DNA of 64,000 bases from a virus. This document shows, in pieces, positions 52,886 to 59,841 of the stretch. Where the stretch lies: the IMG/VR virus record IMGVR_UViG_3300020084_000003, positions 220,777 to 284,776 of that record. One strand, 5' to 3'. The position numbers and the translations under genes are program-made. Below the pieces are notes generated by a model that saw only the letters and a program-made list of their open reading frames with translations, ran no database searches and had not been told where the DNA came from. The number at the start of each line of letters is the position of its first letter. Position 1 is the stretch's first letter.

Positions 52886-53488
52886 TTAGAATTTGTAGAT
52901 AGCGCGAACACCAACAGTTTCTACGTCAGCAGTAAAGCCTTCGGCACCTTCAAACACGTTCTGATTAAAACCAGAATTGCCTAGATCGGTGCGGCTGTAT
53001 TTACCACCAACAACTAGATTGTCGGTAACTGCATAGTCAATACCTACGCCATATGTTGAAGAATCTTCTCCGTCAACTTTGGCATATCCTGCGGAAATGT
53101 ATGGCAGGACGCGATTGAATGCGTAACCGGCTTGTGCTTCTGCGGTATAAGTCTCAGCACCACCACTTTCAAATAGGCTTTCAGTTTTTTGATAACCTAG
53201 CTCACCACCCAGAACAAAGTTGTTCTCGAATTGATGACGATAACCAGCTACAACACCATAGGTAGTTGCGGTATCATCGCGGCTCTCAAACTCAAAATCT
53301 TCTGCAAAATCTAGATCAACAGCGGTGCGGGCGACTGTGCCACCAACATATGCACCTGACCATGAAAATTGTGGTGCGGTCACAACGGCAACTGGTTCAA
53401 CTTCAACCACCGAAGAAGTGTATCCACCAGCGACAGCGCCGGTAGCTAGAAAAGCTGAAAGACCAGCAGCAATAACAAATTTGTTCAT
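52886..53488 (-). CDS. Omp25/Omp31-type outer-membrane beta-barrel
   Basis: 200 residues. Signal peptide (FVIAAGLSAFLATGAVA), then the family marker FSWSGAYVGGTVART, eight alternating amphipathic strands (for example GVVAGYRHQFENNFVLGGEL and AQAGYAFNRVLPYISAGYAK), and a terminal VGVRAIYKF with the C-terminal Phe required for Bam insertion. This is the alphaproteobacterial surface-antigen porin-like family. In a phage it may mask or alter host surface receptors (superinfection exclusion) or be acquired host DNA. Codon use looks like its neighbours. Confidence 0.88.
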   Translation of the reverse strand: MNKFVIAAGLSAFLATGAVAGGYTSSVVEVEPVAVVTAPQFSWSGAYVGGTVARTAVDLDFAEDFEFESRDDTATTYGVVAGYRHQFENNFVLGGELGYQKTESLFESGGAETYTAEAQAGYAFNRVLPYISAGYAKVDGEDSSTYGVGIDYAVTDNLVVGGKYSRTDLGNSGFNQNVFEGAEGFTADVETVGVRAIYKF

Positions 53489-53709
53489 ATTATAACCTCT
53501 TTATTGTTTACAAAAAAGATGACGAAACACGCCCCATTCGCTTCACGTCACCATTTATCATATGGGGAAATATAACTTGGCAGTCACACATGCATTCTTT
53601 TCATCTACCCGCCCTATGTCCTTTTATTTGACGCTGATAGATACCAAGTTTAGAAAGTCTCAATCATGTCTTACGGTTTCATCAACCCGCACGATCACTT
53701 AGTAAAACT
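53489..53709 (-). promoter_or_regulatory. long 5' leader of outer-membrane gene
   Basis: About 200 nt separate the promoter at 53710 from the start codon. The leader contains GGGCGGGTAGATG and CATGTGTGACTG segments with several possible short helices. It may carry translational control; no frame looks coding. Confidence 0.45.
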
Positions 53710-53738
53710 CTTGTAGCATGGACAAGGTTCCCTGTCAA
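53710..53738 (-). promoter_or_regulatory. sigma70-type promoter
   Basis: TTGACA, 17 nt, TACAAG on the minus strand, immediately after tRNA-Met(CAT) and ahead of the outer-membrane gene. Confidence 0.75.
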
Positions 53739-53749
53739 CAGCTAAATTT

Positions 53750-53824
53750 TGGTAGTGCTAGTAGGATTTGAACCTACGACATATCGGATATGAGCCGATT
53801 TTTCTACCCCTGAAATATAGCACC
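53750..53824 (-). tRNA. tRNA-Met(CAT)
   Basis: Acceptor GGTGCTA/TAGCACT, D stem TTTC/GAAA, anticodon stem ATCGG/CCGAT with loop CTCATAT, T arm GTAGG/CCTAC, CCA encoded. Elongator, initiator or Ile identity not settled. Confidence 0.85.
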
Positions 53825-54367
53825 CTACTTATTCCTATTTTTATTTTTTAAAGTTTCTGAAATCTTTCTTTTGGTTTCTTCTGAAAGAATTCTTTTTGGT
53901 CTTTTCTTTGCCGAATCAGATAATTTTTGTCTATATTCATCTGATATGATCCCCCTTTTCCCTTTATTCCAAGGTTCAATTTCACCATTAGCAATTCTTC
54001 TTTTTAAGGTCTGATTTCTTCGCATCTTTGCGTTTTCATCATTCCTAATAAGTTCTTTAGTTTTCTCTGAATGTGTTTTACCTTTAAAATGTGGGCCACC
54101 CTCACCACCAACACCCAGATTGTATGTATCTTCTCTCAAACAGAAATCCTCTGTTATGAGTTTTTTCTCCATTAAGTTCATTTCTTCTTCATTATCAAAA
54201 ACAAATAAAACTTCTTTGGTGAAATTATTTTTACCATACTTCTTTATAGCATTAACAATCAATCTGCCTGAACCCATGTAAGAGTCATCGGGCTTCATGG
54301 TTTGATGTTTCCCAATATAAATTTTACCGTTAACATTGTTAGTTATTTTGTATATAGTATAGAACAA
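53825..54367 (-). CDS. GIY-YIG homing endonuclease
   Basis: Start is set at TTG (54365-54367) because the SD AGGAAGG lies 5-6 nt upstream and longer frames overlap the next gene. About 180 residues. Core: FYTIYKITNNVNGKIYIGKH, YMGSGRLIVNAIKKYG, E in MNLMEKKLI, then a NUMOD3-type GPHFKGKTHSEKTKE and a second RRIANGEIEPWNKGKRG repeat. It ends exactly at tRNA-Met(CAT). Translation seems controlled by the hairpin at 54370-54422. Confidence 0.82.
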   Translation of the reverse strand: MFYTIYKITNNVNGKIYIGKHQTMKPDDSYMGSGRLIVNAIKKYGKNNFTKEVLFVFDNEEEMNLMEKKLITEDFCLREDTYNLGVGGEGGPHFKGKTHSEKTKELIRNDENAKMRRNQTLKRRIANGEIEPWNKGKRGIISDEYRQKLSDSAKKRPKRILSEETKRKISETLKNKNRNK

Positions 54368-54369
54368 TT

Positions 54370-54422
54370 GCACCTTCCTCTTATAGATAATATCTCTATT
54401 ATTTATAATCAGAGGAAGGTGC
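54370..54422 (-). promoter_or_regulatory. SD-sequestering hairpin with late promoter in loop
   Basis: GCACCTTCCTC (54412-54422) pairs over 11 bp with GAGGAAGGTGC (54370-54380), which is the SD of the GIY-YIG gene. TATAAATA lies in the loop at 54400-54407, so late transcripts would start without the blocking arm. Confidence 0.75.
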
Positions 54423-54434
54423 GTTAGACTACTT

Positions 54435-55025
54435 TCACCAATAGTCCCAGATTCGGGCTTTACCGTTTTTGTTATCTTGCCACACCATATCATCTGCGGC
54501 ATCAATGTCAAGCATGATCTTTTGGATGTTCTTTTTGTCAGAATTTCTACGGTCACGCTTGGCCGCGTTTTTAAAACCAGTGCTGCGACCTGTTTCAGAC
54601 ATTTTACCATCACGGCTCATGCTATCAAAGTAATCAGAATGTTCTTTGTAGTTTTCTTTAAAGAAGCGATCATAATCACCGTGAAATGGGACTTTACGAA
54701 TTTTACCCGGAAAATAACCGTATGGTTTTATTGGGTGGGCATAATAAAAATGAAACAGCCTGTCATTACCGTAGCTTGCCATCCATGTAGCACGATTCAT
54801 TTGATAATCGAAAAGCTGCTTATTATACTCTTTCATTTTAGCATCGTATTCGGCTTTTCTGGCTTTATATATTGCCTCATATTCGGCTTTAGGAATTTTT
54901 TCCCACACAAAACCATATTTTATGGCACGAGTAAAATCTCTATCAATCATTTTCTTGATATATTTTTCTTTGATGCCATTTTCGAACCAGTAAAGGCTCT
55001 TTTTGTTTCTATAGGTTTTACCCAA
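54435..55025 (-). CDS. hypothetical protein
   Basis: 196 residues, rich in Tyr, Lys and Arg (YWFENGIKEKYIKKMIDRDF, FHFYYAHPIKPYGYFPGKIRK). No family recognised. Separated from the GIY-YIG gene only by the control hairpin, suggesting the endonuclease inserted downstream of it. Confidence 0.55.
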   Translation of the reverse strand: MGKTYRNKKSLYWFENGIKEKYIKKMIDRDFTRAIKYGFVWEKIPKAEYEAIYKARKAEYDAKMKEYNKQLFDYQMNRATWMASYGNDRLFHFYYAHPIKPYGYFPGKIRKVPFHGDYDRFFKENYKEHSDYFDSMSRDGKMSETGRSTGFKNAAKRDRRNSDKKNIQKIMLDIDAADDMVWQDNKNGKARIWDYW

Positions 55026-55099
55026 TTTATTTCTCCTTCTAAGTTAATACCTTAGAAGTCGTCGTAAAATTTCCTTGTTCTAGTCAAGTTTAGTCTCCT

Positions 55100-55177
55100 T
55101 TAATGATGGGAGTGACGAAAAAACTCAATCTGTTGTCTTTCTTCTGGGTTACACCACATCATGCGGTTTAACGCCAC
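55100..55177 (-). CDS. 25-residue small frame (tentative)
   Basis: GTG start after GGGG; product MALNRMMWCNPEERQQIEFF with a His-rich end. A related WCNPDKKQQ sequence is readable at 55310-55350, so the segment is locally duplicated. Translation uncertain. Confidence 0.3.
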   Translation of the reverse strand: MALNRMMWCNPEERQQIEFFRHSHH

Positions 55178-55260
55178 TTTACCCCATTCCCTGATAATCG
55201 TTATATATTAGTTGCTGAACTAACCCTCAATCCATATTCACAAGGTGTATCGTTATGGAT
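55146..55260 (-). ncRNA. CAGCAA element
   Basis: Hairpin ATCCATA/TATGGAT (55230-55260), motif GAGGGTTAGTTCAGCAA (55211-55227) and a distal TAACCC (55146-55151) that can pair with GGGTTA. The distal part may instead be coding (WCNP). Confidence 0.5.
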
Positions 55261-55344
55261 GACGACCAATGATAGGAATTATCATTGTTAAAATTATGGC
55301 GTGAGGCGAAGACATTTGAATGTAAAAACTGCTGTTTTTTATCT

Positions 55345-55451
55345 GGGTTACACCACAGAATTTACAATTCAAAGCTCCCTCACTATCGCTGGAAGTATCT
55401 TTCGATACGGCTTGGTTGCTGAATTAACCCTAATCTTGTTCACAGAACAAG
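55345..55451 (-). ncRNA. CAGCAA element, diverged copy
   Basis: Hairpin CTTGTTC/GAACAAG (55435-55451), motif TAGGGTTAATTCAGCAAC (55414-55431), internal hairpin GTATC-GAAA-GATAC, and TAACCC (55345-55350). It parallels the element at 55146, including the GGTGTAACCCAGA block. Confidence 0.5.
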
Positions 55452-55549
55452 CACTGTATGACATAAATTATCATAAAAAAGCAACTTAATCCATTTGGCG
55501 ATCAACCCAAACTTCATGTTTCTATTAGGGGATCAATCCTATGAAGAAA

Positions 55550-55612
55550 CTGCCCTTGCGACTTGAACGCTATCTCGGCACGGTAGGCCGCGTCTTATCC
55601 GATTAGACCAGT
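55550..55612 (-). tRNA. tRNA-like fragment
   Basis: D-arm-like GTCT-AATCGGATA-AGAC, anticodon-like CGGC-CTACCGT-GCCG and T-arm-like GCG-TTCAAGT-CGC in order, but flanking sequences do not form an acceptor stem and there is no CCA. Confidence 0.35.
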
Positions 55613-55645
55613 ATGCTATAGTTGCTTGTTTATAACAATTGTTAA

Positions 55646-55721
55646 TGGCGGGAATGACGAGATTCGAACTCGCGTTGCACGGATCGACAATCCGGCGTAA
55701 TCACCACTATACCACATCCCC
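55646..55721 (-). tRNA. tRNA-Asp(GTC)
   Basis: Acceptor GGGGATG/CATTCCC, D arm GTA..TAC, loop TTGTCGA, T arm GCGAG/CTCGT, G73, CCA encoded. Confidence 0.9.
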
Positions 55722-56343
55722 ACAATGAGTGTCAATACCGCGTCGTATTTATTTCATACGCCCGACTCCAATCGTCACCAAAAGGCTAGGTCGGAAGATA
55801 CACTCATTCAATAAAATGCCCATTACACGGTGATGAACCGTCATATGTCTGGTGATGGATAGTAAGCTTGCGGCGTTACTATTTGTTCCCATCAAGCCTC
55901 CCAGAAAGGTCAAACGTCAAGCATTTTATATTCGAATTTCTACGGTTTGTCGCAGACACCGAAAAACTGCTTCCGAATACCTAGACCCACAGCACAACCT
56001 GTGTAGTGTCATTTCACCGCATCAGCCATCGCGTATTCTTCTAAAAATGCGCCCCGTTCGCGTATCACTACCAACGAGTCTCAAGACTTACGGTCATAGA
56101 GCAACTTCTAGCATCAAGATAATCAATCTAATTATGGACATGCCCTTGCCCAGAGTAGGTTTTTATGGAACTCAACCTTTCACTTAAACCACCCGTATCT
56201 CACAACGGGAGGGCGGACAGTTTTAACTTCACTGACAAGTAAGTGAATAAAAGATTGATTAATTCCTCTATTCAAATTGGTCGCATGGAATTGTCGGTAA
56301 TGAGCCGACACCTATAGGTTTTCTGCGCTCCATGCTAAGGCCA
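55722..56343 (-). ncRNA. candidate large structured RNA (~620 nt) upstream of tRNA-Asp
   Basis: From the promoter at 56344 to tRNA-Asp there is no credible protein gene on either strand (the 111-codon plus-strand frame has no SD and odd composition). Helices are easy to see: TGTCGG-CTCATTA-CCGACA, GCCCTCCCGT..ACGGGTGG, and several GC-rich blocks. Size, promoter and tRNA linkage recall the GOLLD and ROOL phage RNAs, but I cannot claim membership. Confidence 0.5.
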
Positions 56344-56372
56344 CTTATACACTTCCTAATATGACATGTCAA
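56344..56372 (-). promoter_or_regulatory. sigma70-type promoter
   Basis: TTGACA, 17 nt, TATAAG on the minus strand, at the head of the large RNA region. Confidence 0.8.
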
Positions 56373-56426
56373 GTTAAAAGTTGTCTAGGAATTAAATTGT
56401 GTAAAAGCTTTGCCTATTCTTAAAAT

Positions 56427-56531
56427 TGGTATTTGGGGTAGGACTTGAACCTACTTCGCCGCAATGCGGTTTACCGAGTATGTTGCAACTCTGCATTTCC
56501 TGATACTAGCCTGAATAGCATCAGCCCAAAT
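56427..56531 (-). tRNA. tRNA-like gene with enlarged anticodon region
   Basis: Acceptor ATTTGGG/CCCAAAT pairs 7/7, T arm GTAGG/CCTAC with loop TTCAAGT, A73, CCA encoded. A 9-bp hairpin CTGATGCTA/TAGTATCAG replaces the D arm. AATGC/GCATT may be the anticodon stem, enclosing 25 nt that contain a GAGT/ACTC hairpin. Total 105 nt; anticodon not assigned. Confidence 0.55.
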
Positions 56532-56533
56532 TC

Positions 56534-56610
56534 TGGTTGCGGTGGGTTGGATTTGCACCAACGACCTCTGGCATATGAAACCAGCAAGCTAACTACTGCT
56601 CTACCCCGCA
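56534..56610 (-). tRNA. tRNA-Met-like (CAT)
   Basis: 5' TGCGGGG pairs with CCACCGCA around a bulged A; D arm present; anticodon stem CTGGT/GCCAG with loop TTCATAT; T arm GTTGG/CCAAC with loop TGCAAAT; A73, CCA. Two nt downstream of the previous gene's start, so both come from one transcript. Confidence 0.75.
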
Positions 56611-56616
56611 AAATCT

Positions 56617-56829
56617 TTATTGATAAAAATTTGAAGATTGCATAATGAATATGATATCTTTGTTCTTGAAGGCACTACCTGTCATTAACAATTCTATCGC
56701 ATTTTCATCTGTCAACCCAAACAATGTCTTCAATTTTTCTTTGTTTGGAAGTTCTTCAAACACGCCCCTAATGGCAAAGTATTCTCTGTTGTTAACGGCA
56801 GTTTCGTATAAAACCCAAACAAATCTCAT
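56617..56829 (-). CDS. hypothetical protein
   Basis: 70 residues, SD AAAGGAG. Sequence FEELPNKEKLKTLFGLTDENAIELLM is helical; no family recognised. Lies directly upstream of two tRNA genes. Confidence 0.55.
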   Translation of the reverse strand: MRFVWVLYETAVNNREYFAIRGVFEELPNKEKLKTLFGLTDENAIELLMTGSAFKNKDIIFIMQSSNFYQ

Positions 56830-57377
56830 GATATGCTCCTTTAAAATTAATATGATGGTGTGCTGCTACGCCAAAGATTCTAAGGGTCTATTATGACATT
56901 GCTACCTATCATGTCCAAACTTTCGGTAGGTTAAATCTGAGGCTTCGCCCTCAAATCGTATCATAATAACTGCACTTATCCTTCCCCTACACGCCTAATG
57001 TGAAAATAGGACTTTTCACACGTATCATGTTCATCACTCATTATAAGATGGCTGCTCTTAGGCCGACTTCCCAACATATATTCTTACTTTGATATAAAAC
57101 GATAAGGTGGAATTAAACCAAAGAGTTTCCACGTTCAGATTACCGCATCAGTCGGGTCCGAACCTCTTCTTTACCCATTCACAACGCTGGAAATTCTGTG
57201 TGAGTTGCATACAATCAGCATCGTTTTATATCAAAGTAAATTACCTTTTAACAATCTTCTCGATTGAAGTGGTTAACTGCACCGCAATCTATGATTCGCT
57301 TATACCATTTATATAATAATATTGATCCGTCGAACAATATTGACACAAACCGTCGAATGTGCTAGGTATTGATAATC
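56830..57377 (-). ncRNA. non-coding region with 20-bp inverted repeat and tRNA-like pieces
   Basis: About 550 nt without a convincing gene. A perfect 20-bp inverted repeat (57084-57103 and 57220-57239) encloses 116 nt with GAGG-TTCGGAC-like and TGG-TTTAATT-CCA T-loop-like segments. Further hairpins: TGTGAAAA..TTTTCACA and GAGGGCGAAGCCTC. It probably forms the leader of the 56617 gene and tRNA transcript. Confidence 0.45.
57084..57239. repeat. 20-bp perfect inverted repeat, 116-nt loop
   Basis: TTACTTTGATATAAAACGAT at 57084-57103 and its exact reverse complement at 57220-57239. RNA made from either strand would fold into one long stem. Confidence 0.85.
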
Positions 57378-57379
57378 AT

Positions 57380-57457
57380 ATGCTCAATTGGATTCGAACC
57401 AATGTCTCCTACTTCTCACGTAGGCGCATTCTTCCAGTATGCGATCTTGCAGAAGAT
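57380..57457 (-). tRNA. tRNA-like gene without matching acceptor (GAG loop)
   Basis: D arm CGCAT..ATGCG, anticodon stem CCTAC/GTAGG with loop GTGAGAA (GAG, Leu codons CUY), short variable loop, T arm ATTGG/CCAAT. The 3' TGAGCAT has no 5' partner; instead ATCTT-CTGC-AAGAT forms a leader hairpin. No CCA. Confidence 0.45.
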
Positions 57458-57471
57458 TGATAAAAAGTAAT

Positions 57472-57557
57472 TGGAAGTCCCGGTCGGACTTGAACCGACA
57501 AACCGTTAGGCGCTGTCTTATGAGGACAGAGTGTTTAACCAATTCCACCACGGGACC
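57472..57557 (-). tRNA. class II tRNA with CAT anticodon (Leu-like body)
   Basis: Acceptor GGTCCCG/CGGGACT, D arm GTGGAATTGGTTAAACAC as in tRNA-Leu, anticodon stem CTGTC/GACAG with loop CTCATAA, long variable arm CGCC-TAAC-GGT, T arm GTCGG/CCGAC, T73, CCA encoded. Confidence 0.75.
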
Positions 57558-57562
57558 AAAGT

Positions 57563-57682
57563 ATTCAGGGTTAACTTTTTGCTAGTTTTTCCAAATAAAA
57601 ATGCATGATTTTTTGCTGAAATAACCCTTTTAAGACATATCCAAGGAATTCCATTAATGCTGGCTCACATGCAAGATATGTC
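57563..57682 (-). ncRNA. CAGCAA element, no tRNA insert
   Basis: Hairpin GACATATC/GATATGTC (57634-57682), motif AAGGGTTATTTCAGCAA (57613-57629), A/T-rich insert, TTAACCC (57568-57574) and TGAAT, ending 6 nt before the class II CAT tRNA. Confidence 0.62.
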
Positions 57683-57703
57683 GTAAAAAGATTATATTGG
57701 TAG

Positions 57704-57732
57704 TTGACTTCTTCGTAAAGGTATGCTATAAA
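57704..57732 (+). promoter_or_regulatory. sigma70-type promoter
   Basis: TTGACT, 17 nt, TATAAA on the plus strand, 40 nt before the HNH gene at 57772. Confidence 0.75.
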
Positions 57733-57771
57733 TTGTGTATACGCATGTCAACCTAAAAATGAGGATACCAA

Positions 57772-58194
57772 ATGAAATACACTAGATGGACCAAAGAAAT
57801 GTTAGAACCAATTGTTGCATCTTCAATGTCTTATGCAGAATGTTTGCGTAAGATGGATAGAAAACCCGTAGGATCAAACTACAAAAACTTACAAAAGAAC
57901 ATCAAAAAGTTTGGACTAGATACATCACACATGCTTCACCAAGCTTGGAACTCTGGGAGAGAATTTAAAGCACTAGATGAATTGATAGGAACCACACAAA
58001 TAAAGAAAAGAATTGTTAAAGAGATGGGACATAAATGCTCTAGTTGTAATCTAACAGAATGGAAGGGAAAGCCCATACCTTTAGAATTAGAACACATAGA
58101 TGGCGATAACCAAAATAACTCTAGAGAAAATCTAACCTTATTATGTTGTAACTGTCATGCATTAACTCCAACTTGGCGCAGAAGGAATAAGTAA
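57772..58194 (+). CDS. HNH endonuclease
   Basis: 140 residues. N-terminal helix-turn-helix-like start (WTKEMLEPIVASSMSYAECLRKM), then a zinc-coordinated HNH: CSSCNLTEW, LELEHIDGDNQNNSRENL, LLCCNCHALTPTW. This is the common phage HNH of tRNA regions. It has an early-type sigma70 promoter, unlike the late-promoted GIY-YIG genes. Confidence 0.9.
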   Translation: MKYTRWTKEMLEPIVASSMSYAECLRKMDRKPVGSNYKNLQKNIKKFGLDTSHMLHQAWNSGREFKALDELIGTTQIKKRIVKEMGHKCSSCNLTEWKGKPIPLELEHIDGDNQNNSRENLTLLCCNCHALTPTWRRRNK

Positions 58195-58200
58195 TTAATT

Positions 58201-58276
58201 TGGTAGCCCCTGTCGGATTCGAACCGACACTGAAAGGTGTTTAAGACCTCTTCCTCTGCCTTTGGGATAAGGGGCC
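58201..58276 (-). tRNA. class I tRNA with TAA anticodon
   Basis: Acceptor GGCCCCT/AGGGGCT, D stem TCC/GGA, anticodon stem GAGGT/ACCTT with loop CTTAAAC (TAA), short 5-nt variable loop, T arm GTCGG/CCGAC, A73, CCA. The anticodon reads UUA/UUG (Leu), yet the long variable arm of bacterial tRNA-Leu is absent. Confidence 0.8.
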
Positions 58277-58296
58277 ATTCTGTAGTTCATATTCAA

Positions 58297-58325
58297 ACAC
58301 TACACTATCGTAATGCCGTAGTCAA
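58297..58325 (-). promoter_or_regulatory. sigma70-type promoter
   Basis: TTGACT, 17 nt, TAGTGT on the minus strand, between tRNA-Leu(TAG) and the TAA tRNA. Confidence 0.6.
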
Positions 58326-58336
58326 GCGAAAAGTTA

Positions 58337-58421
58337 TGGTGGGCATGGTCGGACTTGAACCGACAAGGATTTCTCCACTGGTTTCTAAGACCAGCGCGTT
58401 TACCAATTTCACCACACGCCC
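58337..58421 (-). tRNA. tRNA-Leu(TAG)
   Basis: Class II: acceptor GGGCGTG/CATGCCC, anticodon stem CTGGT/ACCAG with loop CTTAGAA, variable arm GGAGAAATCC, T arm GTCGG/CCGAC, A73, CCA encoded. Confidence 0.95.
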
Positions 58422-58602
58422 ATGTGGAGACAGAAATTCATGCAGGATCAATTGACTGTGCATGACACCGATTTCCCTTGCGGGCAGGAACTCTCTTTAT
58501 CCTCTTTTTTGCCTAAATCGCTTGCGTAACGCATTGGGGATTTTCGGCTCATTATGCAGGATTTCCACCTAACTGTCAACCATCATTTAAGGTTGTCAAA
58601 AC

Positions 58603-58673
58603 TGGCTGCTGTGGTAGGAATTAAACCTACATTAAACAATATTACCGACAACGTTGACTCGGCAAACACAGCA
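58603..58673 (-). tRNA. truncated tRNA-like gene (U1-A72)
   Basis: Acceptor TGCTGTG/CACAGCA pairs 7/7, G73, CCA, T arm GTAGG/CCTAC with loop TTTAATT. Only 71 nt; the centre is one GCCGA/TCGGT hairpin with a palindromic loop plus an A/T-rich stretch. U1-A72 and G73 are Gln-like, and TTG occurs in the A/T part, but no anticodon arm forms. Confidence 0.45.
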
Positions 58674-58680
58674 AAATATA

Positions 58681-58887
58681 TTACCATAAATCAGTATCAG
58701 TAATATCAATTTGAAAAACTCTAGTTGGTTTTTTGAACCCTGAAATAACTTCTCTGTAAAAATGTGCAAAGGTATCCGGTCCAATACCAGAACCGTTGGG
58801 TTCATCTTTAACGATAACTAGATTTGCTTCTGGATTTTCTTGAAAGGCTTTAGACAGCTTTTCAACTTGTTTTCTTGTTAAAAACAT
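58681..58887 (-). CDS. hypothetical protein
   Basis: 68 residues, no family recognised; starts MFLTRKQVEKLSKAFQENPE after AAAGGGTG. Lies 8 nt upstream of the truncated tRNA-like gene. Confidence 0.5.
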   Translation of the reverse strand: MFLTRKQVEKLSKAFQENPEANLVIVKDEPNGSGIGPDTFAHFYREVISGFKKPTRVFQIDITDTDLW

Positions 58888-58889
58888 CT

Positions 58890-59016
58890 CATCACCCTTT
58901 CATAATAAAATTAAATCTTGTGTGTTGTAACGCTCACCAGCGGGTAATGGCTACCACCCCGTAAGCCTGCGCCATCGTTATCCCCATGATAACTAGTTAC
59001 CAGACTCCATACCTCT
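58890..59016 (-). ncRNA. GC-rich intergenic RNA candidate
   Basis: 127 nt, richer in G/C than the flanking genes, with GTTATC..GGATAAC and a GGCTTACGGGGTGGTAGCC helix. It may be a leader for the 58681 gene. Confidence 0.35.
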
Positions 59017-59379
59017 TTAAACACAATTACTGTATTTATTTTTCTCCCACTGTCTGAACCCAGAAATGGAATACTTATCGCCACCATCTTCTAGATATTC
59101 AGCCATTCGTTTTCTATGTTCTATAACAGAAGGAATCTTACCTAAGAATTTTTCTCTTTTTATTTCTCTGAAACGTTCTCTGCCCTTAAACCACATTTTA
59201 AGATATGCGTTTGTAAACTCAAACACTTCATCTTCTGTCAAAACAATATCCATTTCAGACTCAAAGATCATTGATTTAAAGTCACTAGTTATATTTTCAT
59301 TATAACCCAATCTAGCGTATCTTTTGCCATCCACATTCTCAATAATTACATCTTCTGGATAGATATATGTAGTTCTCAT
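59017..59379 (-). CDS. hypothetical protein
   Basis: Start MRTTYIYPEDVII chosen for its AAGGA SD; longer frames enter a tRNA-like gene. 120 residues with a C-terminal basic region (FKGRERFREIKREKFLGK). No family recognised. Confidence 0.55.
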   Translation of the reverse strand: MRTTYIYPEDVIIENVDGKRYARLGYNENITSDFKSMIFESEMDIVLTEDEVFEFTNAYLKMWFKGRERFREIKREKFLGKIPSVIEHRKRMAEYLEDGGDKYSISGFRQWEKNKYSNCV

Positions 59380-59395
59380 AATATGTTCCTTATAT

Positions 59396-59475
59396 CGGTA
59401 TCGCGGCAGGATTCGAACCTGCATCTAAAGGCATAAGACGCCAATTGCGTTTGAATTATCATCTACTCCACTATA
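59396..59475 (-). tRNA. degenerate tRNA-like gene (Lys CTT?)
   Basis: T arm GCAGG/CCTGC with loop TTCGAAT, acceptor TATAGTG/CGCGATA with one mismatch, no CCA. A weak GGC-GTCTTAT-GCC hairpin would give anticodon CTT. Confidence 0.4.
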
Positions 59476-59602
59476 ATGACGTTTCGAACCATCACACAAT
59501 CTTCAATGAAATTAAGTTATAACACAAAATGTTCTCAACACACCTGTTTATAACAGCCAAATTTACACCACGCGAATTCTTAGGATCATATTGATCCTTT
59601 AA

Positions 59603-59679
59603 TGGCGATCCCTGTAGGATTCGAACCTACGACCTAGTGCTTAGAAGGCACTTGCTCTAATCCACTGAGCTAAGGAACC
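59603..59679 (-). tRNA. tRNA-Arg(TCT)
   Basis: Acceptor GGTTCCT/AGGGATC, D arm GCTC..GAGC, anticodon stem GTGC/GCAC with loop CTTCTAA, T arm GTAGG/CCTAC, G73, CCA encoded. Confidence 0.93.
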
Positions 59680-59762
59680 AAAACTTTCCGATTTATGGGT
59701 GATATCGGGAACCACTTCTACTGTCTACACTACTATGAAAGCCGTGTCAACAGGTTATTTTC

Positions 59763-59836
59763 TGGATGCCCCTCGTGGATTCGAACCACGGTTTACATAC
59801 TCAAAATATGTCGTCCTGCCGCTAGACGAAGGGGCA
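59763..59836 (-). tRNA. tRNA-Gln(TTG)
   Basis: Acceptor TGCCCCT/AGGGGCA (U1-A72, Gln-like), anticodon stem ACATA/TATGT with loop TTTTGAG, T arm CGTGG/CCACG, T73, CCA encoded. Confidence 0.92.
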
Positions 59837-59841
59837 ATATT

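Noticed and set aside
55852-56187. 111-codon plus-strand frame in the large RNA region
   Set aside because: No SD, unusual composition, opposite to the promoter-led transcript, and no relation to known proteins.
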